A DNA stretch of 64,000 nt from Nymphaea colorata (Eukaryota; Streptophyta; Magnoliopsida; Nymphaeales; Nymphaeaceae), in the NCBI RefSeq assembly GCF_008831285.2, contig NC_045147.1, positions 310,001 through 374,000 of the forward strand, written 5' to 3'. Positions within the stretch are counted from its first letter, which is position 1; each line of letters begins with the position of its first letter. The notes under the pieces are model-generated. The model did no database searches and was not told where the DNA came from. It was given only the letters and a program-made list of their open reading frames with translations. Of the stretch, positions 1 through 10,047 are shown one piece after another. The translations under genes were made by a program, and so were the position numbers.

Positions 1-496
1 AGATGGGAATATCAAGTTTGACAGTTCTCTAGTCAATTCAAACGTTACCTGGAGTAGGGCTGGGGTGTGTTATCTGTCATATTTCCAAAATGGCCGGTGT
101 ACCAAAAAACTCCAGCGGATATTTGTAATTGGTAGAGAATGGAGCACATATTTAAAATATTGGATAAATTATTGGGCTGAATCAGAAATTATCGGCAACT
201 AAATTGTCTGATATACTAGAGTAAAAGGGCTGGGAAAATTGAAGTGGGGATGAAAAGACCGAAAGGAAAAACTCTTCCCCACGGGTGGCTCAGAGCAAAA
301 ATTTTTTGCGGAGAAACGTCCTGCTTTCCCTCCTTTTCCAATTTCTCTCTCTCTCCTCCTCCTCCTCCTCCTCCTCTCTCTATCTCTTCCTTCTGCAGCT
401 CCTGTCTTCTTCTTCCTGTTCTTCTCTTTTCGTCTACATTTTTGGAGTGACGGTATTACGGGAGGAAAAAGAGAGGAGGGTGGAGAGCGGAAGGTA
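1..496 (+). promoter_or_regulatory. 5' flank and CT-rich leader of the Alfin-like gene
   Basis: This is the stretch upstream of the start codon at 497. From about 330 to 430 it is a CT-rich tract, including a (CTC)n run near 352-376, which is typical of plant 5' leaders. An AT-rich patch near 148-160 could act as a TATA region, but its spacing to a transcription start cannot be fixed. The short open frames on both strands here are by-products of the low-complexity tract. No other gene is visible. Confidence 0.5.
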
Positions 497-3400
497 ATGG
501 AGGCCGCGGCGTACAGCCCGAGGACGGTGGAGGAGGTATTCAGGGATTTCAAAGGGCGTAGGGCCGCCATGATCAAGGCCCTCACCACCGGTCTCTCTCT
601 TTCGCTTCCTCCTCTCTCTTTCCTTCCGTTTCTTTCTTCTTTCGCCTCTTGGTTTTGTTTTTAGTCCCTGAGCTCGAGGTATGGGAGACGTTCTGGCCTT
701 ACGCCTTCTTTTTGCTCTTTTTTTGTTTGTTCATTGACTCTCTGTCTCTCTCTGTGTTGTTGTTTTTTTTCAGAGGTGGAGGAGTTCTACCAACAGTGCG
801 ATCCAGGTTAGGGTTTCTGGGCTTCCACTTTCATGCCTTCTTTTCTTTTTTCTGCTTTTCCTTTACGTCAGCTCGTTGGACTTCCGGTTTCTCGCTTTTT
901 CGACCTTCTCGTGGCTCTTTTATTTTCTGGTAAATTTTTCGGGTGTTTCATTCTTCTTTAGGAATAATTTTGTGAATTGAGGGGTGTTCAGGAAATGTTG
1001 GCGTCTTTTACTGTGCCTGTGTTTCCGCGCAAGTTAGAATTTCAAGATGTTTCCTTGTTTTTTCCTTTTCCTTTTCCTTCTTATTTTGTTTTGTCTTTTT
1101 CTGACGCTATCGTTGCGTTGAAGAACGGGGTCATCCGATGCTAAGTTGTGGGCTTGATGTCGCTTTTTTTTTTACTTTTTAGCTTTTGTTCTTGAAATTA
1201 ACTAGGAAATTTTCTAAAGTCGTGTGTCTTGTCGAGCTACTCGTAGTACCCTGCAATTACCATTCTCTTTCTAATATGTTGGTATTTATTGATTCCTTAC
1301 TTAAAATTATGATTTAACTCTATGGCATTGTTTTTTGCCGAGGTATCTGAAAAGGAAAAGCGCTTTATGTAATGGTAATACAAGTAATTATTTTACTATA
1401 TTTCTTGTTATTATTATTGTCGGTGGTAGTTGTAAAAGTACTCGAGGCAGTGAGTGTGTGGCGGTAGTATTTATGCTCTGGGCACACTGGTACTTCTTTC
1501 CGGACATATATGTCGGTGGCTTTCGGGAGCGGAACGTTTTTTTTCTTTTTTCTTTATATTGATATTGAGATGGAAAGAGCATGGTGATCTTGCAGAGAAG
1601 GAGAATCTGTGTTTGTATGGATTTCCGACAGAGACATGGGAAGTTGGCTTACCTGCGGAGGAGGTGCCGCCGGAACTTCCAGAACCTGCACTGGGAATTA
1701 ATTTTGCAAGGGATGGAATGCAAGAGAAGGACTGGTTATCTCTGGTTGCTGTGCACAGTGATGCCTGGTTGCTCGCTGTGGCATTTTACTTTGGTGCTAG
1801 GTTTGGATTCGACAGGAATGACAGGTAATTTTAGCTTGTCATTAACAAATATGAGACTCTCGGCTTCTGGCTTTTCATAAATTCCCCCCCTCAAAGAGCT
1901 AATGTAGAAAAACTTTCATATTTCATGTCATTTTTGTTATATGCATATGAATTGGTAGTAACCTTTAAGTTTCTTAAGGAGATGACGAATGTTTGAGGTG
2001 TCCTGATCTTCCATATATACTAAGTTCATGTTAATGAGATGTAGGTTCTTGGTATTCGATGCCAGGTAATGAACTTCCCTGACTTTTCTGTATTTTACAT
2101 CTTCCTGCTCTCATGCTCCACCAATTTTTGCTTCCTTAAAAACTCAAGGTCGGCATTTGCATACTGTTTATATGGTGATCGACACTATTATGACATAGGA
2201 TATGATAACTTTTCTTTATCGCTCTGCATGTTAGAAAATTGATATCTCTTCTTTATCACTGTGCATGCTAGAAACTTAGAATTTTATCTCTTTTTCTGTT
2301 CCTGCAGTTTGCAAGGGTGGCATTTGACTAATTTTCTTAGTTAGAACCCATGCCTTTATGAAGTCGGAATGATCACCGCAACCTGTTCTAGTCTAGCACG
2401 AACTGCAAAGATGTAGTTGACGAGTATCAAAGTTCCATATGGCCTGACTTGTGGAAATAGAGGAGGGCCTTCTGGAGGAATAAATGTGTTTGATAGCAAT
2501 GCATGAAAATTTCTGTATCTGACTTATTTGGATGAGTAGCATTTGAAGCTTGCAGTTTAGGAGTGTGAAAGTTCCACAGCCTATCTTGGTTGAGTTCCTT
2601 GAGATTGGTGTTTATTAGAATGTGCCAAGACCCTTGTGGGTGCATAAATGTGTTTGATGAAAAAATTTCTTGTATCTGACATATCTGGATGAATGGATTT
2701 CACAATGGCATAATTGTGGCAGTGGAAAGTTGATGGCTGAGCCTATGAACTTTGCTGTTTTAGATGTTCTTCTTAATCCTTATGATATTTTTCTTTCTTG
2801 GTGCGCTCTCCACCTCTCTTCTGAGAAGCTATCTATTCTTTCAATGTTTTTTTTTTCCTCAAATTCTTCTTTCCATGTACTTATTAGTTAAATTTATTGG
2901 ACGTTGTTACCCGGTCTAATTGTTAACTATGACTATAAGCATCAGGGGCAGAGCCAGAAATGTTTCATGAGGGGGAACAAATTAAAGTTTCTAAATTTTG
3001 ATAGGGCAGAAATATCATTTTTTTTTAAATTTTTATATAGGACAACTGAAATTTTCTAAAATTTACATGTAAATTAATTTTTTTTTTTTGAGGGGGAGCT
3101 AAGGCCCCTGTGGTCACTCCGTTGACTCCACCCCTGATGAGCATGGAATTGGTATAGTTGGTGTTTCTCTGTTGCAGTTCATAGTGCTGCTTTTATTGTT
3201 TCTATCTTGGGGCTCCACATGAAGAGGCTTACCATTAACCAATAGGGGCTGCACATGAGCCGAGTCGAGAGATACACACCGTCTTCTAGCCCGGGCATGG
3301 AAGAGTTTGACGAGCTCCTCAGTGGGCATGTCAAGGAGGGCATCGAGATCAACTCCCCTGAAACTGAACTTCTTGAACGTCCTCCTCTTCATCTGTCTGT

Positions 3401-6400
3401 CGGCGACCTCCTTCTCGACATCCACCTGCGAAAAAAGCCCTAAACGTGTATCGGCGGAGCTTCAAAAGAACGCCATGGTTTCAGGGAAAGGCGAGAATAG
3501 AGACTAACCAGTATAGTGGCTAGACTCTGCTAGATGGATGGTGGTGGTCATGGCATGTGCGGCGGTGAGTCGGTGTGGATGGTAGAGAGGAGAGAGAGCG
3601 GCAGTGAGTCGGTGCGGCCGTGGGCGGTAGAAATGAGAGAGAGACAGAGGGAGAAGTCGAAACGAAAATGTTAAAAATGAACATAATAAACAAAAAAATT
3701 TAACCTAAATCGGTGAATCGATGGCTCGGTGAACCGATTCATATAATTAAGCGAAACAATTTTCAGTAATCAAGCCGAGCCGAGCATAAACGAGTCGAGT
3801 TCTTACAAATCGAACTCAACTCGTTTAATGTTTCGAGTATAAGTTTAAACTCGAGCTCGGCTTCTTTATAAATGAGTCGAGCCCGAGTTGGCTCGACTCG
3901 TTGTGCAGCCCTAGTAACCAGGCTGATGATTTTTCACAGTGGTGCTTGTGAAGTAAAGAGGAGTTTATTTCTCTAGGCCTGGCCTTGTTATGATACTTTG
4001 TCTCTGTTGAATGCTGCGTGTAATTTGTCGTGTTTAATATGGAACATGTGCGTCACTGTACATGTTAAAGCTGAGGCACCCTTTGACAATTAAAGATGAA
4101 TCTTCTCATCCAAAGAGTGATGTCCTGCAAAAGAGGAAAAACAAGGGAACCTTTTGACCACAACACTTGAGTGGAGCAGATACCTAGGCAACCTAGGTGC
4201 ATGTCCATGTTAGTTCTAGGCACCCAGTGTGCCTAAACCAGTGTTGCACTAGTTAGGTTCTGTCTCCTGAGCATGTTAATTAGTCTTCCTCTCTCAGGCC
4301 TCACTTTTGGGTCAGTAGAGCATAGGTGGTGTCTTTTTGTTCCCGGATTAATTCTTGGCCGAAAAAGGAGTGACACAAATTTCTTCTTCTTCTTCTTCTT
4401 CTTTGTTAAGGACAACAATATTGTCCGCATGAACAATGAAAGTGATGAGAAACAAGAAATCTAAGTCTGTGTCTATGATCAGGGGCTGTTTGAAAGAGAT
4501 TCTTTATTGGAGACTCTGGTTTATTTAATAACGTTAATGCAATGCAATGAAAAGCTAGAGCAAAAGACAAGATTATGATTTTCCCAAGTAAACTTCTTCT
4601 TACGAGGATCTTTGATTTGTCGAGGTTATTGCAAAGTATTTGGACTTTCGAGCTCCTGGGAATTCATACTTCTCCTGTTGCCTACTTTGCCTTCATTCAA
4701 GACATCTCTCCAGACTTTGTACTTGGTACACAGAACTTACTAGGAATTCTGTTTCGTATACAGACAGCGGCTCCCAGGTGCAAGCTTCCTCTATTAGCAG
4801 ATTAAGTATTAGGTTACCAGAATGAAGGATTATTCCTGAAATACAAAAGCAACTGCATTAACTGAATTTGTTTGCAAGTGTATGATGAGAGTTTGGTAGC
4901 ACTTGAAAGTACCATTGAGAACTCTATAAGTGTTAAGTTTGACATATGGAAAATGTGTCTTGTATGATCTTTCTAACATGCATCAAATGATCTTGTGAAA
5001 TGTATATATTGATGAAATTTATGTAGAAGGAATTTGGTAAGAATTGAACGTATTAGGGTTCATCTAGGGTGTACATTATGAAAGAACCAAGTGGGAGATT
5101 GCACTCTTTGGCTATCATATCTACACAAGCAAATAATTTTGCTATCAGATACTGGTGTTTTCTCTGATCTATGTTCTGTCATCACTAGATTCCGATATGC
5201 TATATTACTAGATGAAAGCAGGAGCCTAGAAAGCTATGACAACCAACATTTTCCTTCACAGATAACCTGAAGTATGGTGACTGCCTATAATAGTTGCTGG
5301 TGTAGCTTTGGATAGCTATGTCACATGGGTGCTTCTAAATGGCTGCTGCACCCATGTCGATGCTGCTGCTGGTGCTTCTCCGACACAACACATTTGGTTC
5401 GGTTAGTCGAACCGGATTACAACTGCCATTTTAAATGTGCACATAACTAAATTATCTTTAATACAAAAAAAATTGTATATAAGTATAAATAAACAAGACT
5501 ATTAAACGGTTAAATAACTGTGTAACAAATGATTTTATGTACATATATATGCACATATATATACACCCGTGTCGCACCCGCACCTAAATTTTTGAAAAAT
5601 TGCTGCATCCGAACCCACACCAGCACCAGCACCTGCACCCTGCACTCAAGTGACATAGATGGACAGTTACCCAGGTAGTTTCTCACTCTTCTTGATTTTG
5701 TCTTATAGGTCTGCATTTTTTCTTAACCATTTTATTGTGGTCGAACTTAAACAAGCCAGATCCATCCGACATGGGCTAGCTTGGTAGGATCCTGGGGAAG
5801 CTTAGGGCTAGCAAGCCTTAAAGTTCTACTCTAAAGCTAACCAGGTTTGATTTCCGCTCCGTGCTTGCATAATGAATCTTATAGATGGGCAGTTATAAGT
5901 TCTAAGTTCTAACCTAGAAGACTACATGCATAGCATGCTGGTATGCATATTATCACATTCAGGGTGTCATCCAGGGTGCAGCTCTGACATGGCACCGGGT
6001 GTGGTCAATGTGAATCCGATGTGGTCAAACCACATCAATGTCATTTTTGTCCTCTTTCCGATTTTTTTTTAGGAATGATGCTTCTGTTTTTCAGTTTTTT
6101 TTTTTTCTGTTTTTCTGCATCTCTTGTACTGTTTTTAGGATTTCACTGCATACTTTTTCTGTTTAATATTGGATATTATATGCTGCTTATAAACTTTATA
6201 TGCTGCACTCATAGTCACAAATAACGTCTCGGAGTTTTAAACGGTGAGGTTTTTCTTGGGTATAATATGGCGAGCTTGAAAAAAACGAGAAAATACGGTA
6301 AAGTTTTAAAAATTTTTAAAAACTAAAAATGGAGGAAAAATAAAATAAGTGAGAAACTAATAATACAAACATCACAACATAAGTAGATTTGCAACAAATA

Positions 6401-6706
6401 AAAAAACAAACTAAAACAAAAACTGTTTGGCATTAAAAAAACTGAAAAAATGAAAAAAGTGAAAAAACGCATTAAAAACGCGTTAAAAACTTGTTTTTTT
6501 TTCGTTTTTAACGTTTTTTTTCAAAAAAATGTGTTTTTTAAAGGTTTTAAATGGCTGGTTAAGTTATCACGTTTTTTTTGAAAAAAAACGCGTTTTCTGT
6601 GACTATGACTGCACGTGCCACATGGTCATATATCATATATTTTCTTAATCTGCAAACAAGTTTTCTTATTACGTATAATGTGCACAAGTTTCGGTAATCA
6701 GCTTCG

Positions 6707-6751
<45 letters not shown>

Positions 6752-9700
6752 CTATAAGTTCTGTATATGTATTACCAGTTTTGTTAATCAATGTTATATA
6801 TGTTATATATAATTTATGTTGGATATATATAACATCTACTATTGCGGATTGCATCCATTTGACATAGCTAGAGAGCAATCCGCAATGACTACTTCAATAG
6901 TTCACCATGTTTAAGCTTAGTACAAGTTTGTCTATGAGCACTCTGATCATTCATAAAGTTCATAAATTATCTTCCTCAACAAGCAGTCTAGTTCTATTTC
7001 CATTAAGTGAGGCTTATTGATTGACATGCCTATATTTATAATAGTACTTTGGAGTTTTGCATATGTAGAAGTAGCTGGTAAAACTTGGTTATTGTGCACT
7101 TATATGGGCCAAATGAGTAGGTCTTGGTGGGATATATCCTAGACTCCTTAGCTGCTCAAGTTATGAGGCCTGTGTGCACATATCTCGTCCTGAACTTGCT
7201 GGATGTACTATAAGTTTGGGATTGGGCTGTGTCGCCAGCTATGTCACATAGGTATGGGTACGGGTACAGTGTTTTTGCCAATCTTGGTATGGTGGTACGA
7301 CGATAGTTATATATTTTTAATTAATTATATACATGAAATCAGCAAAGAAAAGTAACATAAATATAAGAAACAGATGTCATTTTGCCGTAGATATGTTGTA
7401 TGAAGGTATGGAAGAAGGAAGAAAAGGAGTCAGGCGAAAATAGGTTCATTTAAAGTGACATAGGTATTATGTATGAGAAAAGAGGAAGTGCCGTACCGGT
7501 ACCGGTACGTGGGCCCTTCCCACGTACCACTGTGACATAGGTCTCCAGACTGCGGATGCGGGTGCAAGATGCGGCAAATCCCCAAAAAATTTCAGTGTGG
7601 GTGCAGATGTAGATATACTATACTCTTTAGATAATACTAAATAACAGCATTCGGTAATAACTAAGATATATATATATATATGATATATATTAGCTGGACA
7701 TGTAGGAAACTAATATATCTTAGCTGCACATGTAGGAAACTAATATATAATTCAAAAACAGCATCTCACAGGACTTTCTTAGCTGTGCAACTGCCAGTAA
7801 AACTCATACAAGCACAAACAAAAAAGCTAAGAACTAACATATAACCAAGATGTTAACTAATTAACTAATATATAACTAAGAACAGCATTCCTCTACAGAA
7901 AAAGCATGGCTCGGACAGGAGAAATAATAAAATAAATTAACAAATAACATTATAACAGCTTAACAACATAATGAAGCAAAAGAAGATAAAATTTCTTAAT
8001 GAAAGAAAAAAAAACAACAATGAAAAAGTGGAAAAACAGCAGAACAGCATGCACAAATTGGGGCAAATCGGCACGAAATAGGCCAACACATGAAACAAAT
8101 GAAATAAACAAGATATTAAGCATGAAAACATTCAGTAGAAACAAAAAAAGAACATGGAAGATTTGTAAAATCACGTCTTTATCTCCGATTCAAAACCTCA
8201 CCGTCGAAAATCAACTCTTCTGTTGCCGATTCGATGTTCACCTTCGCTGTCGCTGATTCAATCACCATCGTCGAATGCTGAGGTTGCTAGAGGATGAAGG
8301 AGGGAGGGCTGCAGGAAAAATCAGATTCTCGCTGGAGTGGTCAGAAGTCTTGAGGGAGGTGGGCTGCGCTCCAAGCTCATGGGTGAAAGTGTTAAACCGT
8401 AAACACGTGAGCTTTAAAAAATCAAACTTAAAAGTTAAGTTAAAAAAAAACGGACAAAATTGTCCTCGGCGCACGTGCAGGCAAAACTGACCGGAGTCGG
8501 TGCGCGTAAAAGAGGAAAGAAAAAGAAAACTCAAATCTAAACCCGTGTGGTCAGCTGCATGGGACTTGACTGGTGCTGCGTCGGTGGTGCATCCAAGGAG
8601 AATCTGCACCTGCATCCACACGCATGTTGCGCATTGCGTCGATGTGCGTGTGGGCGCCTAACTCACGCACTCAGGTGACATAGGGTTTGGGAATGCGGTG
8701 CCTCACATTGTTTCTTTCTTCTTTTCTTTTTTAAGTTTGTTTAGTTACATGGGGTTGTTTCCATCCTCCTCCAGCTCTAACTGAAAAAAAAAAAAGCCTT
8801 AACTCATACGAAGACTCTTTTGCATTTGGAATGCTCCCAGTGACCCCATTTAGGGCTGGATGTTGGAGCCCTCATCTAATATCAATCATGTTCATCAGAT
8901 TTTTCAATATAATTCCCTTTCCTAGAAGTGGCTTACTGTTGTTTGTCATGTTATTTGTTTAGACTGTAACATCAACAATGTCTTATGATTTGATCATAAA
9001 TAAAATGATTCCATGAAGAACATAAATAAATAAATGAAGATCTTGTGCTACAACGAGATAAGTTTGAAGTGTGCATCATGTGGAACAAAAAAGGGAATTT
9101 CATTTTCTTTTTCTGGATCATTTATTACTATCTTTGGAGTTCTCAGTTCCTGGTAGAGGACACCTGTATATGTCGTTTCTTGCATTTGAAATAAGGATTG
9201 CATCTGACTATGAATTGTCTGTCCGTCTGAATTTGCTGTCTAGTTTACCAACTATATGATCAATCTTATATTTATTTTACTCATAGTTACTGGATTGTTC
9301 TTAGACCATCAAAATGTTATCTTTTAGTGACGTGCAACTTGCTGAAGCAGTTCTTTTACATTCTAGACGGATTTACTCTCAGCATAGATGGGGATATATG
9401 GTCCCATTTATTGCCTTCTAATTTTGCCAAAGTGATTGATCTTAAATTTTAGACTGATTTATTCTTAGGGTATGGTTGTTCTCGTTTATTTCCTTCTCAT
9501 TTTGTATTTGTTCTGTTTGAATTTTTAGGGATCTAAAAGTTGAACTCTGATGGTGCAGGAAAAGGCTCTTCAGTATGATAAATGATCTCCCAACTATATT
9601 TGAGGTTGTTACTGGGGCTGCCAAAAAGCCAGTGAAGGAAAAATCATCTGCCACAAACCATGGCAGTAACAAATCCAAATCAAATACTAAAGTTGTAAAA

Positions 9701-10047
9701 TAGACTCTGGTTTTTCTATGAGATGGGTTTTCTTTTGTGTAAGTTCCATTCACTTTCTTGACTATTTTTCTCCTGTACTGCAGCGACCATCTGAATCTCA
9801 GGCTAAATATCCAAACGCACAACATAAGGAAGATGATGTGGGACTAGAGGAAGAGGACGAAGAGGAGCATGGGGAAACACTCTGTGGTGCGTGTGGTGAA
9901 AGCTATGCTTCAGATGAATTCTGGATCTGCTGTGACATGTGCGAGAGGTGGTTCCATGGCAAGTGCGTGAAGATAACCCCTGCTAGGGCTGAGCACATTA
10001 AGCAGTATAAGTGCCCTTCTTGTAGCAACAAAAGAGGCCGTCAATGA
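497..10047 (+). CDS. Alfin-like PHD-finger protein (five coding exons)
   Basis: Coding exons read as 497-590, 774-806, 1596-1824, 9559-9694 and 9784-10047. All introns are GT-AG, all phases agree, and the product is 251 aa, the usual size of this plant family. Residues 1 to about 140 form the Alfin N-terminal domain ([52 protein letters not shown]). A lysine/serine linker and an acidic stretch (about 182-195) follow. The C-terminal PHD finger uses C198, C201, C214, C217, H222, C225, C241 and C244, with W220 before the histidine. Alfin-like proteins are nuclear chromatin readers that bind methylated H3K4 through this finger and act in transcriptional regulation, often in stress responses. The start is the first ATG after the CT-rich leader and matches the family N-terminus. 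Introns are 183, 789, 7734 and 89 bp; the third is swollen by transposons. Which Alfin-like paralog this is cannot be decided. A poly(A) signal AATAAA lies at 10481. Confidence 0.95.
2943..3136 (+). mobile_element. hAT-type MITE, CAGGGGCAGAGCCAG family
   Basis: A 194-bp element with inverted ends CAGGGGCAGAGCCAG and GACTCCACCCCTG. It is flanked by an 8-bp target duplication ATAAGCAT (2935-2942) / ATGAGCAT (3137-3144), which matches at 7 of 8 positions. The interior is AT-rich with a central ATTTTTATATAGGACAA motif shared with the copies at 18119, 25755 and 33351. It has no coding capacity and would depend on an autonomous hAT transposase. Confidence 0.82.
3243..3913 (+). mobile_element. hAT-like element carrying a captured gene fragment (Pack-hAT)
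   Basis: The ends are TAGGGGCTGCACATGAGCCG and, read inward from the right, TAGGGCTGCACAACGAGTCG. The flanks TTAACCAA (3235-3242) and GTAACCAG (3914-3921) match at 6 of 8 positions, in line with an 8-bp hAT target duplication that has aged. Subterminal GAGTCGAG/CTCGACTC clusters are shared with the element at 35429-36652. Inside, on the minus strand, is a piece of a ribosomal protein S15 gene. It has no transposase and is therefore non-autonomous. Confidence 0.75.
3280..3476 (-). pseudogene. Captured fragment of cytosolic ribosomal protein S15 (uS19) gene
   Basis: Read on the minus strand, 3425-3280 encodes 48 codons that match the N-terminal half of plant cytosolic RPS15 (uS19), including [20 protein letters not shown] and [11 protein letters not shown]. 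The fragment ends at a GT splice donor (GTGTGT at 3279-3274). Upstream on the same strand lie CGCAG (acceptor) and an ATGG start context at 3476-3474, so it seems to hold the leader, a tiny first exon, intron 1, exon 2 and the start of intron 2. The rest of the S15 protein is missing, so no functional protein is expected. It lies antisense to the Alfin-like transcript and fully inside the hAT-like element, which indicates transduplication rather than a processed copy, because intron sequence is kept. Confidence 0.82.
5316..5658 (+). mobile_element. hAT-type non-autonomous element, CTATGTCAC family
   Basis: A 343-bp element with inverted ends CTATGTCACATGGGTGC and GCACTCAAGTGACATAG. The flanks TTGGATAG (5308-5315) and ATGGACAG (5659-5666) match at 6 of 8 bases. 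Subterminal repeats of the GCACC/GGTGC type are shared with the elements at 7227-8683 and 29524-30385. There is no coding capacity. Confidence 0.7.
6209..6608 (+). mobile_element. MITE with TCATAGTCACA terminal inverted repeats
   Basis: The ends TCATAGTCACA and TGTGACTATGA are perfect 11-bp inverted repeats. The interior is very A/T-rich with many AAAAC and GTTTTT runs that can pair with each other (for example near 6470-6600). CTGCAC sits just outside both ends but offset by two bases, so the target duplication length and the superfamily stay open. Confidence 0.6.
6708..6748. repeat. (TA)n microsatellite
   Basis: About 20 uninterrupted TA units. Apparent open frames of alternating Ile-Tyr across it are artefacts. 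Confidence 0.97.
7227..8683 (+). mobile_element. Older hAT-type element, CTATGTCAC family, host of a nested insertion
   Basis: The right end is GCACTCAGGTGACATAG at 8683. The left end reads CTGTGTCGCCAG at 7227-7238, is interrupted by the younger element 7239-7540, and continues ACTGCGGATGCGGGTGC after it. With the younger element removed, the left end matches the family terminus. The flanks GGATTGGG (7219-7226) and GGTTTGGG (8684-8691) match at 6 of 8. The interior (about 8180-8560) is less AT-rich and may be captured host DNA, but no protein could be recognised. Confidence 0.68.
7239..7540 (+). mobile_element. Younger hAT-type element nested in the terminal repeat of its relative
   Basis: A 302-bp element with ends CTATGTCACATAGGTATGGG and CACGTACCACTGTGACATAG. 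The target duplication is GTCGCCAG (7231-7238) / GTCTCCAG (7541-7548), 7 of 8 matching. It sits 12 bp inside the left end of the element at 7227-8683, so it is the younger of the two. The subterminal repeats are GGTACGGGTAC/GTACCGGTAC. Confidence 0.78.

Larger units (their letters stand above)
1825..9558 (+). other. Giant intron 3 of the Alfin-like gene, a transposon trap
   Basis: The intron starts GTAATT and ends GGTGCAG. It holds at least six recognisable insertions (2943-3136, 3243-3913, 5316-5658, 6209-6608, and 7239-7540 nested inside 7227-8683) plus a (TA)n array, together about 3 kb. The rest is AT-rich unique-looking sequence with no exon of the host gene. The small open frames in it are not conserved-looking, apart from the captured RPS15 piece. 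Confidence 0.85.

Noticed and set aside
5770-5870. Possible tRNA-derived SINE (GGGCTAGCTTGGTAGGAT and AGGTTTGATTTC as A and B boxes)
   Set aside because: The boxes fit the consensus poorly, and no poly(A) tail, second copy or target duplication was found.
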